The translations under genes were made by a program, and so were the position numbers. A stretch of DNA of 64,000 bases from Parathalassolituus penaei. Lineage in GTDB: Bacteria; Pseudomonadota; Gammaproteobacteria; Pseudomonadales; Oceanobacteraceae. Below are positions 60,315-64,000 of this stretch, piece after piece (position 1 is the first letter of the stretch; each line of letters starts with the position of its first letter). The notes beneath the pieces were generated by a model. It was given only the letters and a program-made list of their open reading frames with translations. It was not told the DNA's origin and did no database searches. The stretch spans positions 62,001 to 126,000 of the forward strand of contig NZ_JAPNOA010000026.1 of NCBI RefSeq assembly GCF_026626885.1, in the 5' to 3' direction.

Positions 60315-61475
60315 TCAGTCGCGGCGTAATTTGTCGCTCACTGCAATCGGGTTCGGGTAGTTGAACACCACGATATAACTCGACAACACAAAGGTGATGA
60401 TGGCCGTGGCCTGAATCAGTAATGATGCCTTGTCACTCATCAGCTGGCTCTCAACCGCTACAAACGCTATCAGTAGCGAAAATTCGCTGATCTGCCCAAG
60501 GCGAAAGCCAACATCCCATGCCAGCTCCGGTCGTTCACTGGAGTTTTGCAGCAGCACCCTGAACGTGACGGGTTTTAATGCCAATACCATCAGCGCCAGA
60601 CAGATCGCGGCGATGGCGACATCCGACAGCATAGCGAGGTTGACGCCTGCGCCCAGGGCAAAGAAGAACATGACCAGGAAGAAGTCGCGCAGGGGCTTCA
60701 GGCTAATGGCCATAAACTGGGCGATCGGACTGGTTGCCAAGGATACGCCCGCAATAAAGGCGCCGATTTCATACGTAAGGCCGATCAGGTTGGCGGCTTC
60801 CGCACAGGCCAGGCACCAGCCAATCGCAAGGATGAACAGGTATTCCTGATAGCGATCAAACAGCATGATCAGGGGGAGTAATACAAAACGGACAATGAGG
60901 TAGCAGCTGGCGGCCAGAATAGGGACTGCTACGAATGGCTGCCAGACTGGCATATCACCTTCGCCTTTGAGTACGCCTAGCAGGATCAGGGTGAAAATCG
61001 CCAGCATGTCCTGAATCAGCAGCAGGCCGACCATCAGGTCACCCATGTGTTTATGGTGCAGAACGGTTGTTGGCAGAAGTTTGAGGCCAATAATGGTGCT
61101 GGAAAACATCATGGCAAGGCCGATGATGATGGCGTCCATCTGACTATAACCAAACAGCAGGGTCAGGCCGAAGCCGCCGGCAAAAAATACCAACGAGCTG
61201 AGCAGAGCAACGGTAGATGCCTGTTTCAGAACGGCCAGTAGCGCGCGCGGCTGCATATCGAGCCCCAGCAGGAAGAGCAGGAAAATAATTCCGATGTGGG
61301 ACATCTCTTCCATCTGTTCCGGATGTTCAATCCAGCCGATGCCATAAGGGCCGACAATCGCTCCCAACGCTATGTAGGCGATGAGTACTGGCTGGCGTGT
61401 AAACAGTGCAAAGGTGGCCAGCACGGTCGCCCCGGCAAAAACCAGAAAGATTGAGAAAACAATGTCTTGCTGCAT
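60315..61475 (-). CDS. CPA2-family cation:proton antiporter
   Basis: The 386-residue protein has about twelve membrane segments and CPA2 (KefB/RosB-like) features: QPVLIAYIALGAIVGPYGIG, IGIIFLLFLLGLDMQ, and GLAMMFSSTIIGLKLLP, the unwound helix region, and AEAANLIGLTYEIGAFIAGV. No C-terminal TrkA-N domain is present, so it is a short form. Transport of K+ or Na+ against H+ is likely. ATG 61475 has AGGGGT at 7 nt; ATG 61481 lies too close to that site. Confidence 0.87.
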   Translation of the reverse strand: MQQDIVFSIFLVFAGATVLATFALFTRQPVLIAYIALGAIVGPYGIGWIEHPEQMEEMSHIGIIFLLFLLGLDMQPRALLAVLKQASTVALLSSLVFFAGGFGLTLLFGYSQMDAIIIGLAMMFSSTIIGLKLLPTTVLHHKHMGDLMVGLLLIQDMLAIFTLILLGVLKGEGDMPVWQPFVAVPILAASCYLIVRFVLLPLIMLFDRYQEYLFILAIGWCLACAEAANLIGLTYEIGAFIAGVSLATSPIAQFMAISLKPLRDFFLVMFFFALGAGVNLAMLSDVAIAAICLALMVLALKPVTFRVLLQNSSERPELAWDVGFRLGQISEFSLLIAFVAVESQLMSDKASLLIQATAIITFVLSSYIVVFNYPNPIAVSDKLRRD

Positions 61476-61600
61476 GGTCATACCCCTGTTCTGCAATAAC
61501 AGAGTACGTTTTTTGATGGCAGGGGGCCAGCGCTGGAACGGATGGTCAGGAATGTTTTGTGCTGGGTGGGAAAGTGGGGCTGAAGCAATAAAGCAGAGGT

Positions 61601-61634
61601 ATAAAAACAACACTGGCAGCCGAAGCTGCCAGTG
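61601..61634 (-). terminator. Terminator of the cysI-DUF934 operon
   Basis: CACTGGCAGC and GCTGCCAGTG pair around CGAA. On the minus strand TTGTTTTTAT follows. Confidence 0.88.
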
Positions 61635-61661
61635 AAGTGGTGCTGTTGTCTGATCGAATGA

Positions 61662-62159
61662 TCAGCCGCGAGCCTGACGGCGGAACAGCGGACGCTGGTC
61701 GGCAACGTCACCCTGGTAGGGGTTGCTGAAGGTGGTGAAAGCCTTCAGTGCTTCGGCTTCGTCCTGATCGTCACGCAGCTCAAACGCATCAAAACCAACG
61801 CGCTGCATAAAGAACAGCTGGTCGATCAATACGTCACCGGTGGCGCGGATTTCGCCAGAGTATTCCAGACGTTCACGCAGCAGGCGAGCGGCAGAGTAGC
61901 CACGGCCATCGGTGAATTTCGGAAAGTCGATGGCGATAACACCGAAGTTACGGAATACACCTTCGAACTGCTCGATGGTCTGTTCGCTGCTCAGCCACAG
62001 GCCCAGTTTGCCAGCAGAGGCAAAACGTTGCAGGTCGTGGTGTTCAGTATTCCAGCGTTCGAGCGTGATGATGCTGTATTCGTTTACAGGCTGGTCATCG
62101 GCAACGCGGTGCCATTTGTCGTTTTCGACAAATGCGCGGTTCTTAATCAGCTTTGCCAT
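61662..62159 (-). CDS. DUF934 protein, sulfite-reductase partner
   Basis: The 165-residue protein matches DUF934, found next to CysI in many proteobacteria. Visible features are LGLWLSSEQTIEQF, VIAIDFPKFTDGRGYSAARLL and RATGDVLIDQLFFMQRVGFDAF. A role with sulfite reductase, possibly electron transfer or siroheme handling, is inferred from this constant pairing. ATG 62159 has AAGGAGG at 6 nt. It overlaps the end of cysI by 17 bp, so the two are coupled. Confidence 0.9.
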   Translation of the reverse strand: MAKLIKNRAFVENDKWHRVADDQPVNEYSIITLERWNTEHHDLQRFASAGKLGLWLSSEQTIEQFEGVFRNFGVIAIDFPKFTDGRGYSAARLLRERLEYSGEIRATGDVLIDQLFFMQRVGFDAFELRDDQDEAEALKAFTTFSNPYQGDVADQRPLFRRQARG

Positions 62160-63804
62160 ATACGGCCTCCTTGAACGGGTCGTGACCAATGCGACGGTAG
62201 GCTTCCAGGAAGGTTTCGCCGTCAATGCGCTTGGCTACGTAGAAATCGAGAATCTTGGCGATAACGTTTGGCATCTGCTCGCGAGCGAAAGATGGACCCA
62301 GGATTTTGCCCAAGGATGCATCGCTGCCAGAGCTGCCGCCCAGGGAAACCTGGTAGAACTCTTCGCCTTTCTTATCAACACCCAGTACGCCGATGTTGCC
62401 AACGTGGTGGTGACCACAGGCGTTCATGCAGCCAGAGATGTTGAGGTCGATTTCACCCAGATCGTGCAGATAGTCGAGGTCGTCAAAACGAACCTGAATA
62501 TCCTGGGCAACCGGAATGGATTTGGCATTGGCCAGGGAGCAGAAGTCGCCACCCGGGCAGCAGATCATGTCGGTCAGCAGGCCCAGGGTTGGGGTGGCCA
62601 GACCCAGTGCCTTGGCTTGTTGCCACAGTGCAAACAGTTGACGCTGTTCCACGTCAGCGAGAACCAGGTTCTGCTGGTGAGTCGAGCGAATCAGGCCGAA
62701 GCTGTATTCGTCAGCCAGAGTCGCGATGCTGTCCATCTGCTCGGCAGTCACGTCACCTGGAGGGGTGCCTTTCTGCTTCAGGGTCAGGGTAACAACGGCG
62801 TAACCGGCTTTTTTGTGTTTGCGCACGTTGCGCTGCAGCCAGCGTGCGAACGCAGCATTCTCGGTGCGGGCAGCAACCAGCTCGGCTGGTTCGTCGGCCA
62901 GATCGGCATAAGCCGGGTCAACAAAATGCTGTTTTACGCGATCCAGCTCGGCTGCGGTCAGCTTGCCTTCGCTGTTACGAATGCGATCCCATTCTGCTTC
63001 AACCAGCTCGGCCATACGTTCGATGCCCAGTGCTTTTACCAGGATCTTGATACGGGCCTTGTACTTGTTGTCGCGACGTCCGAACTGGTTGTATACGCGG
63101 ATGATGGCATCCAGGTAGGTCAGCAGGTCTTCTTCTGGCAGGAATTCACGAATAACTTCGCCGATGATTGGAGTACGGCCCAGGCCGCCACCCACAATCA
63201 CGCGGTAGCCAACATCGCCAGCTTCGTTACGCACGATGTGAATACCGATGTCGTGCACCATGGTAGCGGCACGGTCAGCATCCGGAACGGCGTTCACGGC
63301 AATCTTGAACTTGCGTGGCAGGAAGGCGAATTCAGGGTGGAAAGTCGACCACTGACGAATGATTTCGCAGTAAGGACGTGGATCCACGATTTCTTCTGCA
63401 ATCACACCGGCGTATTCGTCGGTGGTGGTGTTACGGATACAGGCACCACTGGTCTGAACGGCGTGCATTTGCACGGCAGCCAGTTCAGCCAGGATTTCCG
63501 GACACTCTTCCAGTTGTGGCCAGTTGAACTGGATGTTCTGACGGGTACTGAAGTGAGCGTAACCTTTGTCGTAATCGCGGGAAATGCGGGCCAGAGTACG
63601 CATCTGGGTAGCATTCAGGGCGCCGTAAGGAATAGCCACACGCAGCATTGGCGCGTAACGCTGGATGTAAATGCCGTTCTGCAGGCGCAGTGGCAGGAAC
63701 TCCTCGTTGGAGATCTTGCCATCCAGGAAACGTTGCATCTGACCGCGGAACTGGGCCACACGCTCGTTCAGGATCTGCTGATCGTACTCGTCGTATTGGT
63801 ACAT
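62143..63804 (-). CDS. cysI: Sulfite reductase, siroheme/4Fe-4S hemoprotein (nitrite/sulfite reductase)
   Basis: The enzyme reduces sulfite to sulfide for cysteine synthesis. The 553-residue protein has two ferredoxin-like repeats and the [4Fe-4S]-siroheme ligands CPGGDFC and SGCMNACGHHH. It also has the Arg/Lys-rich sulfite site in STRQNIQF and YGYRVIVGGGLGRTP-type loops. It is the ferredoxin-like-donor class, without a CysJ partner in view. The order cysI-DUF934 recalls PA1838-PA1837. ATG 63804 begins YQYDEYDQQILNERV. CysB control is likely from the AT-rich upstream region. Confidence 0.94.
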   Translation of the reverse strand: MYQYDEYDQQILNERVAQFRGQMQRFLDGKISNEEFLPLRLQNGIYIQRYAPMLRVAIPYGALNATQMRTLARISRDYDKGYAHFSTRQNIQFNWPQLEECPEILAELAAVQMHAVQTSGACIRNTTTDEYAGVIAEEIVDPRPYCEIIRQWSTFHPEFAFLPRKFKIAVNAVPDADRAATMVHDIGIHIVRNEAGDVGYRVIVGGGLGRTPIIGEVIREFLPEEDLLTYLDAIIRVYNQFGRRDNKYKARIKILVKALGIERMAELVEAEWDRIRNSEGKLTAAELDRVKQHFVDPAYADLADEPAELVAARTENAAFARWLQRNVRKHKKAGYAVVTLTLKQKGTPPGDVTAEQMDSIATLADEYSFGLIRSTHQQNLVLADVEQRQLFALWQQAKALGLATPTLGLLTDMICCPGGDFCSLANAKSIPVAQDIQVRFDDLDYLHDLGEIDLNISGCMNACGHHHVGNIGVLGVDKKGEEFYQVSLGGSSGSDASLGKILGPSFAREQMPNVIAKILDFYVAKRIDGETFLEAYRRIGHDPFKEAVYGKAD

Positions 63805-63842
63805 AGTGTCTCGGTTACAAGAGGGTTTTATGCGATGGTCGC

Positions 63843-63905
63843 GAACCTTAACAAAGGTTCTTTATTCTTAAAACGACTATTTATCTATATGGTAATTTCA
63901 ATCCA
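63843..63905 (-). promoter_or_regulatory. cysI leader inverted repeat and AT-rich promoter region
   Basis: GAACCTT-AACA-AAGGTTC (63843-63860) is a perfect 7-bp inverted repeat about 40 bp before the cysI start. Upstream of it on the minus strand, TTGAAATTACC and several ATAA strings resemble CysB-activated promoters. The role of the hairpin is unknown. Confidence 0.4.
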
Positions 63906-64000
63906 GCATAAAAAGCCGTTTATCTGATCGTTTTTTTCACCAGGCTAGTGGTGTCGATCCGGAATCGTCGCGGATTTTAGCAGACGTTGCGGGAAGTCGG

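Noticed and set aside
1-64000. CRISPR array or other cas genes to go with the Csx16-like protein
   Set aside because: No regularly spaced direct repeats of 25-40 bp with unique spacers, and no Cas10, Csm or Cmr-like gene in the window.

Overview
The window reads as a chromosomal segment of a marine-type gammaproteobacterium, on inspection a little over half GC. From about 50 to 64 kb the gene order (mltD, a methyltransferase, rnhA, dnaQ, nhaB, fimL, a small membrane protein gene, an SCP2 gene, sohB, a CPA2 antiporter gene, DUF934, cysI) recalls the Pseudomonas aeruginosa PA1812-PA1838 neighbourhood as I remember it, with gloB missing. The content (DASS and NhaB sodium-linked carriers, Pnt transhydrogenase, siroheme sulfite reductase) and the gene styles suggest an Oceanospirillales/Pseudomonadales relative such as Oceanobacter or Thalassolituus. 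That placement is inference. No rRNA, tRNA, CRISPR array or prophage was seen.

Region 1-10.7 kb: the end of an L-aspartate dehydrogenase gene, a small Csx16-like gene (putative cyclic-oligoadenylate ring nuclease) with no CRISPR locus nearby, a NERD-nuclease/SF1-helicase fusion, APS kinase (cysC), a PIN-like/winged-helix gene, a tiny two-gene unit (zinc ribbon plus 51-residue membrane protein), an outer-membrane SphA/MetA-type protein, a DASS carrier, RarD and the lipocalin Blc. Region 10.7-33 kb is the accessory-looking part. It has a 264-bp MITE-like element with CTAG duplications and a second copy beside a LysR pseudogene, three copies of an unrelated dispersed repeat of about 260 bp, and three heptanucleotide arrays. 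Among these lie a LuxR/alpha-beta-hydrolase fusion, a lipoprotein with a stalk of about 300 residues of DTGS repeats, a degenerate BLUF protein, a MalY/PatB enzyme, an NAPE-PLD-like hydrolase, a second large lipoprotein, the DUF2868/DUF3482 pair, an AEC carrier and pntAB.

Region 33-44 kb: an amidohydrolase, a 7TM diguanylate cyclase and a LysE exporter, then a LysR regulator divergent from a DoxX / glutathionyl-hydroquinone reductase / DODA dioxygenase set that looks like a quinone or aromatic detoxification cluster. An MFS carrier follows, then trpR-trpE-trpG, where a near-consensus Trp operator sits on the -10 box of the trpR promoter. Region 44-50 kb: a 57-residue conserved-looking protein with its own promoter, and sbcDC.

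Region 50-64 kb is core: DUF1285, MltD (three LysM), the methyltransferase-rnhA-dnaQ run, NhaB, FimL and its membrane neighbour, an SCP2 protein, SohB, a CPA2 antiporter, and the cysI-DUF934 sulfite reduction operon. Most convergent pairs there share a clean bidirectional hairpin terminator.
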